Shown here piece after piece: positions 26,464 through 38,745 of a stretch of 64,000 bases of DNA. The notes below the pieces were generated by a model. It was not told the DNA's origin. It saw only the letters and a program-made list of their open reading frames with translations, and did no database searches. The translations under genes were made by a program, and so were the position numbers. This stretch comes from Melanocharis versteri (taxonomy: Eukaryota > Chordata > Aves > Passeriformes > Melanocharitidae), in assembly GCA_013397845.1 (NCBI GenBank), contig VZTG01001451.1, positions 186,001 to 250,000 of the forward strand, given 5' to 3'. Within the stretch, counting starts at the first letter, position 1; every line of letters begins with the position of its first letter.

Positions 26464-27463
26464 GAATCATAGTTCACAGAATCATGTATATACATATAGC
26501 TACTCTGGCTATTTACAGAGCTGTGTAGTAAGTTTAACTGGTGAACCCACAGTTAACTTCAGATTTGTTTATGATAAAATCTCCAAAGTTAAGGCTAGAT
26601 TAACCTGTCCTTGAAAATATTTCTTCTGATTGTTTATATGTATGAGAACAAATGTATGAACATCTACAAATTGAAAAGTGAACAATTAGTGATATTATTA
26701 ATTAATTATGGAAAAATAAATTGTCAATGTCCCTAGTGCAAGACAATTCAAGAGTAGTGGGATTAAGGACATCTGTCTTCAGAAAAAACCTGTGAACATA
26801 CCTAGAGGTGTTTTAATTTTACTAGTTTTAACAACAAACACAAATATTTCTTAGTCATCAGCCAATCCTTTTCTGAAAAAGATAGTAAGAACAGTCTCAC
26901 CATATCTTTGCCAAGTTCAGTAAGTATTTTTGCAACACATATTACACAAAGGGCATATTAAACCTTAACTTGGAAAGAGAAAGCTAGTGAAGAGCTCATG
27001 GGATTTCCTGCAAAATAAAACACTGCTGATTGCTCATTTGATGCTGGTGCTACAAAGCTTTTTCCCTACAACCTATAAGGTTGATGCTGCAGCCAAGATT
27101 ACCCATTTTGAGAGTTCTGCTACATAACACTGTGAGAGATAAAATTTATTATAACACTCAGATATGCTCCAGAGGAACTGCCACCAAAGTTTTCTTACCT
27201 GCACACCATGAATTGCATTTTCCCTGAGCTTACCATCCTGAATATGCTAAAATCCATTCCCAACAGATGCACAGTCAAGCTAAAAGATTGGAGCGGCCTT
27301 GTAGGACTGGGTCAAAGCTGTCTTCTTGGAAAAGAGAAGGAGATTTTTTATTAATGTCTTCCTTTTTCCTGTATTATTTTACTGCAGTAGATTATATTTG
27401 TGATATATTTGCTGATGTCTTCCTAGGGAAGCGATGCAATTAATAAAAATAAGCCAATGCATT

Positions 27464-27500
27464 TAAAACAAACAAACAAACAACAAAACAAAACAAAACC
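27464..27500. repeat. (AAAC)n / (AAAAC)n A-rich repeat
   Basis: ACAAACAAACAAACAACAAA followed by ACAAAACAAAACC, leading into a further A-rich stretch to about 27530. It could be an old retroposon tail, but nothing recognisable precedes it. Confidence 0.8.
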
Positions 27501-28997
27501 AAAGAAAACCCACCAAAATAAAACTAAACGAAAGGTAGAAAAATTAATATCCCCAGAAATACCAAAGATTCTTAGGTGCTTTCTGAAGTACAGAAAAACA
27601 CAAGAAAGAAATTCCCCAAAAAGGAATCATTCTAAAAGTGCCTGAAAACAGATGGTTTATGAAGAAGGAGTGAAGGAGTCTGTAGTAATGTGAACATGTG
27701 TAAATTAGTAGTTCTGGATACAACTATTGTAAGCTCTCAAACTAATCCATCGATTTACGAGGAATTGAAAGTGTGCACGAACAAGTGGGGCTGGCAAGCA
27801 GGCTGGGTAGTCACTAGGTGTAATCTTAGCACTTTAATTTAACTTCTGTCGAGATGCCTCTCTTCACAGACTTCCTGAAAAAACCATAGTGTGGCCACAG
27901 CACACTCCTGTAGCCCAGTGGTGTGTTAACACAGCATTTGGCTGAACTCGCCCATCCAGGGTGAACAGTGGAATGCAGGTTGTCTCTTTCATGGGGAGCT
28001 GCCCCTCAGCACAAGACAGAAAGTCGTGGATAACATTCTTGGAGCAAAATAAGTCAGTTGGAGAGGAAAGGCTTTCTTTTATTCCAGACACCCTACACTG
28101 GTGAGCTAATATCAAAATAATTTCTAACAAGCTCAGAACAGGCTTCTGAATGTCCTATCTAGCAATGACTTATCAAGCCCAAACGTACAGCACGAGCTTC
28201 CATTTAGCTACTTTTTCTAGTGATTTGTATGCTTTTCTTCTGTTTGTGCCCTGTCAGGCCTGTTCTGGTGAGCAATCAGATGGTTTTCCCACTAGATTAT
28301 CTTACCCCATTTTTAGCAAATAGTGATGCCTCTCAGTTAGAGGGTACAGATGTCTCACAGAGCTCGCTGCAGAGAATTAGAAAGTGCTCCTGTGTGCATA
28401 GGCAATAGCAATGCCAGAAACTTAATATTTATAATGAGGAATCATGACTTAGTTTCCAACTTTTAACAACTTAGACACAAAGCAGTCATGTTGTATCTGA
28501 ATGTCACCTGCCTGAGGCAGGCAGTGCACACAGAACATTCTCTCCATCTCTTGATGGCAAAATATCTACTGACGTCAGAAGGGTCAGAACTTCACCTCAA
28601 AATTTTTCTGATGAAGTAATTTGTGTCATTAGAAATCATAATATGAAAAAAACCCCTAACAACAATAGTTCCTCAAAATTGATTTTATTGACAAGAATAT
28701 AAAATATTGATTTGTGTGTAGGGTTGTTGTGTAACTGAATATCCCTTTAAGAAAGCTCAGGAGAGGATATTTTACAAAATAGCAAGATGCAATGATAGTG
28801 CAGTAAAGAGGGCTGTTCTGAAGAGAGAACTGTGGACAGCAAATCAGGAGATCAGTTTCCATATCCAGCCTTTCTGCGAATTATCTGGTTGGGTAGACAC
28901 TGCCTTATCTATTAACAGACCTAAAAATTGGTGTAGTGTCCCTCATTTACCCCCTTTTTTGTGATTTTTTGAATCATTTTTTCCCAATACAAATGGT

Positions 28998-29011
28998 AAA
29001 AAAAAAAAAAA
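28998..29011. repeat. Poly-A run (A14)
   Basis: Fourteen A in a row. The preceding 100 bases show no SINE or processed-gene signature that I recognise. Confidence 0.85.
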
Positions 29012-32000
29012 GCAGAAGGTTTCCTCCCTTTTTTGCTAGGGAGGGAGGGAAACCCAGGAAAAACATCCCAACCCTACCACATGGACCTACTACGTTTTTG
29101 CCAGAGGGCAGTAAATGTCAACACTGTAGTATATTTCCTGTTTTGAAAATGAACCAGTTTACTTCAGGACTATTAAACGTTCCAGCAGTGGTAACCCCTT
29201 CCTGTCTGTTGTCTTTCTGTTGGGCAGATCTCTTAAATCATTCAAGGCTGCTGCCTGCTAGAGACTGAGCCCTGAACGAACGAAACTGCCCCTGCAGTCA
29301 GATTTCTGCAAAAAGGCCATGCTTTGATCAGAGCCTTCCTTCTTTCCCCAAGGACGAGTTAACCTCATAAAAATGCTTATCCTGCCCAAATGTTTGTTTG
29401 CTCTCATTTATTCCTTTCTTAATACTACCAGCAAGATTGCTGAACAAACAAACTACTGAGCCTGGGTATAAATACCCACCCTGCAGTGGCCATTTGTCAG
29501 AGGTGGTCAGGGCCATCCCACAGTTCATGCTCTAATTGTAGGCTGGGCGGCTGCTGTTTTTCTTGCCTTGCTTCAAAGACACCCATTGAGAACAAGCATC
29601 TGGCCTTGGAGAGGGAGCAGGGACATGAAATCTGAACAGACATAAGCAGACACAAGTCTGAGGGTTATTTTTAAAATATATCCTTTTTTTAATATATCTA
29701 AAAAAGATACAAACTCATCTGTGCTCTGCCCCAGTATATATAATATACTTCTTACTAGGAACAAAGTTATGAATGTAACCAGAACTGCCTACCACTACAG
29801 GTTTTATTTAACACCAGCTGAATTTAGGTCTGGTTGTGCAGACTCCTGCCCTTATCTGTACCCCACTCATCAGCATCCAAGAGACTGTGGAGCAAGACAG
29901 GAAAGGGTCATGCACAAAAGAGCTTGGTGAAACATCATAGTCTTAATCTCTATTTTATAATAAAGTGCAATAGATGAAGTTGCACGGACCATGACCATCT
30001 GAGAGGTAGGCAGCCAAAGTGATTTTCCTCAAAGTCAAAACAAATTATCTGGCAGACGGTACAGGAGACAGCCCCTAAATGTTCACATACTGTAACTGCA
30101 CACAGACACTGTCCCCTGATGAAAGACTAAGGCGTAATGCACCTTATCACTGCCTTGGAGAACAAAAATGACTATAAAAGAAAAGATACAAGGTGAATGT
30201 CATGCAGACAAGTTAATGCTGTCTTTGCAGATGTTTCTTGACTACTTTTACCACAGAGGATCTCTATCACAGAACTTGTGCTTTCTCTGGCATTTAGGGG
30301 TTTAGATTTTCACTGGCTCTATCAACAATTCTGTTTTTTTGAGGTTTTTTTGGGGCGAGTAAATAAAGCAGGAAAGGTACCAACATCATCCAACCACTGT
30401 CACCCGGAAATGTGCTGCCAGCTTGATCACAAAGATCAAGAGGACGGAGCTGTTTCCACATCCAACCCTTCCCATAGTTCCTTTCCCATAGATAAGGACA
30501 AACATCACAGCTGCAGAACAATGAGAAGAGTGTGCTTAACCATCATACCTAAGAGAACCAATGAAAAAATAAAAGGCATGTGATTATAATGTTAGTAGTA
30601 CACATAGAAATGGTTCTGCAGTATGCATTCACCTTCTCTTTCCCCATAAAGGTTAATCTTAATAAAGATAATAGAACCACAGAGCCATACATCTCTGCAA
30701 AACAAATAATAATGAAGGAGCTACATCAGACTGCCTTATGTCGTGCAGCAAGAGTGCCTGAAATGTGCTTATGCCAGAGGTAATGGGATTTTCAGTTTTA
30801 GGGAGTTATTAACTGGGGCTGGTTAGTTATAGGCATTAATTCAGTCCTTTCTCTGAGACAACAGCCTAAATTGCAGTGGCCTTTTCAACTATGAAAAATG
30901 AAAAATGCCACAAGCACTTGAGTCAAAGCAACAATTATCTTCTGGCAATGAAAGACTCCCATGGCACTTGAAAATCTGGCTTCATTCTGTTGGTAACAAA
31001 TAGTTGACTCTTATCTTGATTTGCTGAATTCTTTATATGCTTCAGTCTCTGTGGCCCCCAAAATATTGGCACAACAGTCAGAAAGCAGTTAAGATTTTGT
31101 TTTGGATGGACAAAACAGCATGAGAAGTTTGGCATTAAATGAAAAATCAAGCTGTCTACACTCTCATGGTAAAGCTACCCAATCTGGCAATACTGTCTGC
31201 AGAAGGGAAGGAGCTAGAGAAGGCAGAGTCTCTTTAAACTAATTTTTAGTGGTGTCCAACAAATCTGTGAAGAACGTGAGTTCCCAAGCTTCACCTCTTG
31301 ATTAATCCATTGTCATGAGAAATATTTTAAAGTGTGTTCATAGTGTTGGCAACTGCAGCTCCAGTTCTGTTTCCAGGACCTGTGAAAGTGTGCAGGGAAA
31401 CAGGTTTCCAGCCCTATCTCACACTTTTATGTGAAGAAGGAGGTGACAGCCAGGCCATGAACCATTCCCTAGCACAGGAAGAAGCATTTGGGGAGCACTT
31501 TGAAGTGACATCTGTAATACTGCCAGCAGCTGTTCTTGATGTGGAAAGTGACCTGTAGAATGGTATGTATAAAAATGAGAGCCTGCCTTTCCTCTCTGTT
31601 CTGGCATAGCACAGGATAACACAGCTCCTCCTCTCTAGTAACACCAGGAAACAGTTTCTTTTGATCAAAAGCAGTCATATAAAATGCAGACATTTGCATC
31701 TAAACTACTTCCTGAGGTCAACAGGCCTGATTCAGATTGAGCTAGAATGGAAATCTAAATTTAAAAGAAAATCCTTATCTTCTCCAGTGATAGCTGAGAC
31801 CTTCAAAGTCAGGTGAAATAATTCCATTTCTTATGTTTCTAAAAAAGCCATACAGCATCAGGGCCAGAGTCCTCCTATTCAACATCCATCTGTGGTCTCT
31901 GAAATTTCAGTTACACCCTTTTCTTTCCCTTTCTGTAAACATGTACTTGCTCCATCTGGCAAGGAGAACCATAAATCTCCCTTGACTCTACTTGCTATTC

Positions 32001-35000
32001 TGGCATTTTTGCAGTAGTTCACACAGATGGGGTGTATTTAGACAAATGGCAGAAGGAAAACACTTCTGCACACATATAAGTGGAAGTCTCATCTACAAAC
32101 AGTATTTCTTCTGTATTAGTCAGTAAATTCATGATGCTGCACATCTTGAACTCAGCTGCACCTTCTGTCTTTCAGCACGGCTTTTACTGTCTCTTTATGA
32201 TGGCTTTCAGCCAGAAGTACAAGATCAGTGGAGGAAAAGAATGAAGCAAACACCACCATTACAGCAATCTGCCTTACAAAATCTCACTTGCAAAATTAAT
32301 ATGAGCCAGCAAGCATGAAACAGTCACATGGACTGAAAACCTCCATGTACGTAAGCAGAGGGTAATGATAAATATCTAAGTACAGAGGTCAGAGGAGACA
32401 GCTAATGGAAGATTTAGGCATCAATGTAAATCTGGTTTTATTTAGGGTATGCATTTACGATTGGGAAAACTAAGGGGATACCACATAAATGTCATTTTTA
32501 GATGTTATTAAACCAGGGGGAATGTTAACCACCAGTAAGAAGGGAGAATACCTGCAAAGGGTCTTTCATCAAAAGCAGAAGGTGAGAGGTTTGTGAAACC
32601 ATGTCTGGGAGAAATATATATCTTGGGGAAAGGAAGGAATCTGAAAAACTGATGCATATAATAAGAAGAGGGAGACACAGTGAGAGTGGTGGTGAATGGC
32701 ACAAATGGGTAATAAGAATAGCAAAATAGAGAGCCCTTCCTATTACAGGTGGTACCTAAAATGACACAAGATGCAATCAGGAGTTCCATGTGCAGAGAGG
32801 TGTCCACACACACCCCCCCACTGTGCTCACTGGGACACTGCTGAGCACCAGGGGGCTGGGGGGAGCAGGCAAGACAAGGAGGTGGTGATTCCTCCAGGTT
32901 CCTCTGGAAAATTATCTGTGCATGCTGCATTAACTACTCCGTGGACACAGCTGAAGCAAAGGCAGAGACAGGTTGTGAGAGTCCACAGAAACAGAGCCTC
33001 TTTCAGCTTCATGAACTTTGAGACTGTATTTCACAGGATTTTCAAAGCCATAGAAATACACAGAACCATCTGAGGAGTAAGCCTGCAACTGACGCTTCTG
33101 TTAGAAATCATCAGTGTTAGAGATAAAATAAATCATTACAGCCTTTTACACTCCCCATTAAATTGTTCTCATCACTATTTTCATTAATGAGAAACTGCTT
33201 CTTACAGCAGTTGGGGGCCTATGAAATAGCTGGATGCATACAATCAATAATTTCTCAGGAATTTGTTGGAAGTGGAGACAGAAGAAATGAGGGGCTGAAT
33301 TCAGACAGACATCTGGATTCTGCACTGCTCTAATCTTTGCATACAAGATGAGCTCTGCTTTTTGATTTACTGTGCCAGTGGCCTGGCAAAGAACAGGATG
33401 CTAACAGGAACATCACAGGAGCATTACATACTCATATGTAGATGCCCAGAGAACAAAAAATACTCAAATCTTCTGCCTTGAACTCTTTCAGTGATTTTTT
33501 AAAATAAATATATGTGTAGAGACATAGGGAAAGGGAATTATTAAATCAATTAGTCCAGCATCTATCCAATTGCCCAGAATTTTTTCGAGTAGCAACAATC
33601 ATTAGGCACTCCAGAAGAAACATAATAAACTTCACATCAGACAGATTTTGTGTTTCTGTTTTCTATCAGAGACTGTCTAAAACTCAGAAGGATGTGGTTT
33701 AATTGCATTCTGATATTTTATTTTTTTAAAAAGAAATAATCACCACAATCCTGAAAGTTTATTAACCCCGTAATTCTGTCAAATGGTTTATGAATCTTGC
33801 TAAATTCTCAACATTGACAACCCCTACAGCCTGAGTTCCAAAGCCTAAATAAATTTTTGGTTAAAAAAAAAAAGCATTAGCTTACATCAGTCTTCGCTTT
33901 GCAAACTTCAGATTTGCACGGAATGGCCCCTTCTTGTCTCTTAACATCAGAAAAACAATTGCTCCTGGATCTAGCGAAGTGCCATACTCTATTTAAAAAA
34001 CAAATTAATTCCCCCTATTTGCTCACTTCGTGTAGCTCTGTATATCATTTGTTAATCCTCTATACATAAAAAAATTCTTGATACTTTTCATTTTTCTCTA
34101 ACTCTCTTCTGTTCAAATGGAACGAGACACGCATTGTGACACGTGGGAGTTACCTGTGGTCCTAAAAACCAAACAAAAATTCTACTTGCAAATTCCCTTT
34201 ACAAAAAATTATGTAACAAGACAGATAAAAATCATCATCAATTAATTTCCATTTTAAACACAGTGGGGTTTTGTGTCCCAAGCTACTGCCCTAAACGTAG
34301 ACCATTCAGGAGCATGACCAGCAGTTGGATTTTCTCTTCTTTTCTCTCAGAGGAGGTTTTGGCAAGCAAGCACTCATCTGTCCAGCCTTCTGGATGTAGC
34401 AATAGACCCTGATCCTGCAATTTGTCCTTTTAGCTGCCATTTGTCTATTCCCACAATGAGGTGATCACTACATACTCACTACATCTTTACCAGAAGACAT
34501 TCAGTTCTCTATAATTTTAAGTCTGGTTAGTTGTTTTTTCTCCTTAAAAGAAAGAAGTAATGAAAAACTTGGTTTTTAAGACTGAAGCCAGTAACAGCAA
34601 AAACTTTTTTTATTTTTGCAGAAGTACAGACATGGATTGGGAGTACTTCTTGAGGGACATTCAGTCTCTTCCTGAAATCCTGGTCCTTTCTGAATTTCTC
34701 TTGGTTGAGTCTTCTGTGGTTAAACGAGTCCTCCCTATTCGTCTACCAAGAACATGGATTAAATCAAATCCTTTCCTAGCCAGCTTGCTTATTTCTAAAG
34801 GCACCATTAATGCAAGAAATTCCATCATAGCATTTCATATGACCTGCATATCTGCAAGCCTGAGACTCGTTATATACCCAGCTGAGGTTTTAAAGTTAAG
34901 AGCCTTGTAACTGCAGCCACCCTACCCAGACAATAAAGAATGAGGTATTCTTGGTGTTATCAAGGCTGCACAGCAGTTGGGAGGTGCCTCTTTATCTCAA

Positions 35001-37867
35001 TTGAGAAAGGCTATGATGACTACAGAAATTGCTGAATAGAGGCAGTAAGGAGCTAAAATCAGAATATGGGTCTATCCTTTATTTTACTACATGTTCAGAG
35101 AACCTCTCAAGCTCTTTCCCTTTGGAGTAATCTAGCATCTACTCCCATATTGCATCTCTTAAAAGCAGTTCTGGCTTCTGCTGTTTTTGTCTCATAATCT
35201 CACTGCAAATTCATATTTGTTTTAACATCAGATTTACAGCAGAGATGGGTCTGTTTTCATTAACTCTAATATTCCTAAATAAGCTGCCATCAGGTAATTA
35301 TTCTCTTTAGGATACAAGAAAAAAATTGGTGCAATCGTGGTAAACCAGGATATAATTTCCAATCAAAAGGTAAGGACCTTCATATCTAGCAATTCATTTT
35401 TACATGTAGGAATTTCTAGCTGCAGTGTTTTCTATTTGCAACATGATTTGTGATTTGTGTCTGATAAGTACTTTTCCTAAGCAAATCAATTGAAAGGCAT
35501 GATCTCTGTGCCATGAAGCAATGCTCCATAGTCCAGTTTCAGTTTTTAGTCATGGCACCTACGTGTTGACTTGGTATGAAACAACTGGAGTTCACAATTA
35601 AGGGGTGTCTTGGGATAGCATCCACTAGTAATAGAAAGAGGTCCACGGAACAAATAGAAAAATACAGCAACACTTCGTGAAGGATGACTCAGGAGACACC
35701 TCATTCATAACATGAATGCCTCTGACAGTATTCATAGTACTTCCTTTAAAGCTACCCCACAAAAATCCCATCTATCATCCCTAATGCTCTTGATGTCAAG
35801 TGAGAAAAAACTTGTGCATTTTTTTCTCTGTATACACTGTTATTATCCATCTTAGACTACTTGAAGAGGAAGGAATATCCTGTCCAAGCTACAGTGTGCA
35901 GCAGAAAAATTGGATCCCTTCCGATCCACAGTCTAGAGTATCTAGTTCATATCAGCCTATCAGAAACAAATTAGAACAGCCAAAAAAAGCTAAACATTCC
36001 TGAAATGACTGATGATTTTTCTTCTCTTCATTTATCTGCCTGCAATTACAGACGGAACCCATTACCACCCACTTCCTCAGTTAGGAAATGGTCCCTCTGT
36101 ACACTTAGTACTGCTCCTCAGATGGTCTGGGTGCATTTATCCAGACAGTTATCAGTGAATTCTGTCCCTGCTGCAAGCAAGTCAAGTGTAAGACAGCTAT
36201 GGAGCAGATGTCTTACGGATAAAGCCATGGATACCCAGTGAAAAATACCTGAGCCTGAACACAGCACAGCACAGCTCCCCTGCTCCAGACCTGAACCAAC
36301 CCATACATCCTGTGGACAGGGAATCCCACATCAGTCTGAAAACACTGAGTAGATGTGCCCCTTCATATCATTTGTTTTGTGGGCAGAGACTTGGTGGGTA
36401 ATATGGTGCCCTGTTACTTACATGTATTCAGTTTATTTCTTTCTATAGAGTTTATTTTCTTTTAACACTGCATTATTTACCCTCAGCCTAGTGTTAACCT
36501 CCAAAAACCTACATCAGGCCTGTGGTTTTTACATAAAAGGTTTTGCTGCCTTACTTTCTGTAAGGATAGTGAAGAAAGAGAAGCACCTGGACAGATAGTT
36601 CATCTGGTCTGAAGAATGTGTAAAATAGAGAAAGAACTATCAATTACTCAGCAATTTCCAGATGCTCAGCTAATTTCTGTAGAACCCTAACAGCTTTACA
36701 GGAAACATACAAAACCAACAAGCTTTCTGACTGGATGAAATTACAGCCTGGAGACACCATTTGTCTGAAAAATACCTCTTATCCATCCTCACTGAACGGG
36801 AGGCAGAACAGTAAGACACAGGCAGTGTTTTAGGGCACTCAAAGTTATCACAGACAGTTTCATCGTCATGCAGTGGGAAGGAGAAAACAAAAGGATTTAT
36901 GAGAGGGTATAGTGTGATAAGCACATTTCCTTACAGACGCTGTTTATTTTGCACAGATCCTCCTTAAAATTCTGCAGGCTCTCTCCTCTGAAGCCACTGC
37001 CTGGATGGGCACCTGGACTGAGCTTCCCTTGGGCTGGAGACTGCAGACACGTACGTCAGACAGAGACGCCTGCACGCCCTTGACTGCTACAGAGCTGTTG
37101 GGATAAAAGGAGGGGATGAAAGCAGGGGCCAAGGTCAGGGCTGAAGATGGGAGTAGGAGGGTGGAGCAGGAGCCTGGGCACTGGCAAGCTGTCCTGAAAT
37201 ATTTGTTTTTTCTTCCTGACTTTTTCTGATGAAAATATCCTTCTGGTTTGCAGCAAACAGAAAAACTCATTTTTCTTTGGCAAGACACATTTCTGCAGAT
37301 CACAAAGGCATTCTTTCATACCTAAACCTTGCACCTGAAGAAAGTGACTTTTCTGTCTAGATCTGTGCAATCCCTAATAACACATTGCATTCTAATCCCA
37401 AATTATGAGTGAAAACAAGCATCTTGACTCACTTACATTCAAAACCTCTTGCCCAAAAGACAGGAAAGATTCAATTGCTCAGAAACAGCAAGTGAAACAT
37501 GAAAAAAGAGCACTTTTTATCGTGTTTCCTTTCTTTTGACAAAAGACACACTTTGCTGCAAGAAAGCTACTAGGATAGGAAATTACATAAGCAGGAGAAC
37601 CTAAAAGTTTTTTTTCTCTTTCCTAATATTTAAATTTTTCCATTTCATACTAACTCAGTACACCACTGAAATTTTTCCAAGACAAGTTCCTATTTGACCA
37701 GACATTTGGAAAAAAAAGTGTGGGTTTGGGTTTTTTTTTTTCCTTCTAGCAAGAACCATGTAAGGTTTCTGTCTTTCTGATGCCCATAGATTTCATTACT
37801 ATGAGTTACAAGTATGTATTAAGAAAGAAAACCCAGAAGGGATCAGCCCTGAGGCAAAACTATGTGT

Positions 37868-38015
37868 ACATGACACAGCAATGGAAAGCCAAACACATCC
37901 TGGGCTGCAGCAAAGGCAGCATGGCCAGCAGGTCAAGAGAGGGGATTCCCCCCCTCTACACCACTCTTGTGAGACCTCACCTGGAGCACTGCATCCACCT
38001 CTGGGGTCATCAATC
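37868..38015 (+). mobile_element. CR1 LINE ORF2 C-terminal fragment
   Basis: The plus frame encodes AKHILGCSKGSMASRSREGI, then PPLYTTLVRPHLEHCIHLWG. This corresponds to the conserved end of avian CR1 ORF2 (ILGCIKRSVASRSREVILPL, then YSALVRPHLEYCVQFWAP). The piece is open but isolated. There is no reverse-transcriptase core upstream, and the sequence after 38015 (GAAGACAGGACC...) is at best a decayed continuation. It lies about 0.65 kb to the left of the pirin exon, so inside the presumed PIR intron, in antisense orientation. Confidence 0.82.
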
Positions 38016-38665
38016 AGTCACTGAATTTTAGAAGACAGGACCATAAAAGTGAAGAAATGCCACAAAACATTTTGCAGTGTAAGAGAGACTCACAACAAAA
38101 TACTTTGTCTAAGTATGGTGTGGTGACATTGGTAGAAAACTCACAGTGTTAAAGGCATCATAAACATTCTGTGTTCCTCCAACTGGAGAGAGCCTCTTAA
38201 AGGAAGCAGGTGGAGAAAAATAAATACTAGAATTGCATTCGATGCAAGAAATATAGGTGAGGCTTTCACCTGATTTCAAGGTGAATTAGGTATAAAATCA
38301 CCTCATATCTATTATTTGTTGATTTTTCTACGTTGCAAAGGTGCATAGAAAAGTGAAATGTTAATGAGGTTTAGCAGATCAAGAAAGCATGAAAATTCAC
38401 TGCTGGTGGACATTTAAGCAGCTCAAATCTAAAGATTTTCAGTGAAGCAAGGCATGTTGAGAGTTCATCTGGAATGTAAACGTGCTACGTTTGTGAGGGC
38501 ACAATACAATAATTTGGCTGACTTCAACAGCTAGTTGCAACACACCAGGGAGATATGGTAACAAAGACTTGCAATGTTTTTAGGCTGCAATGTCTTCATC
38601 AATTCACGTGAGGCAGATGGAGCCTGTTAAATATCAAGTGCTCCTTTCTGACAAGATTCCCTTAC

Positions 38666-38745
38666 CTGTAAAAAGCTTAGCTTCAGTTTAGTCACATGTC
38701 CACCAAAATTTTCATAAGCCATAAAACCTCTAATGGTCAAGTAAC
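38666..38745 (-). pseudogene. PIR: Pirin (PIR) internal exon, strongly diverged; possible decayed gene
   Basis: Pirin is an iron-binding nuclear protein of the cupin fold, a transcriptional co-regulator of NF-kB. Seen on the minus strand: acceptor CCCTTTTTCTTCCAG, 80 exonic bases, donor CAG|GTAAGG. After a split first codon (x|GT) the 26 codons read YLTIRGFMAYENFGG, then HVTKLKLSFLQ. Human pirin there reads (S)YLLEGGSMAHEDFCG, then HTGKMNPGDLQ: 12 of 26 identical, no gap, same length, and the split serine (A|GT) fits the phase. Strand and position upstream of VEGFD match mammalian synteny. Odd: this stretch of pirin is usually highly conserved, yet about half of it has changed (EGGS, CGHTG and NPGD all disrupted), while frame and splice sites are intact. 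The metal ligands (HPH and HAE in human) would lie on neighbouring exons that I could not find. Either a pseudogene or a fast-evolving functional copy. Confidence 0.62.

Larger units (their letters stand above)
23201..37867. other. Non-coding stretch, presumed PIR intron or flank
   Basis: AT-rich, with the small CR1 tail at 24.4 kb, the 25.8-kb hairpin, the 26.3-kb AT repeats and A-rich tracts. No protein-coding segment recognised. The pirin segment following the 38.7-kb exon (WMTAGRGILHAEMP in human, with two metal ligands) would be expected on the minus strand here and was not found. Confidence 0.5.
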
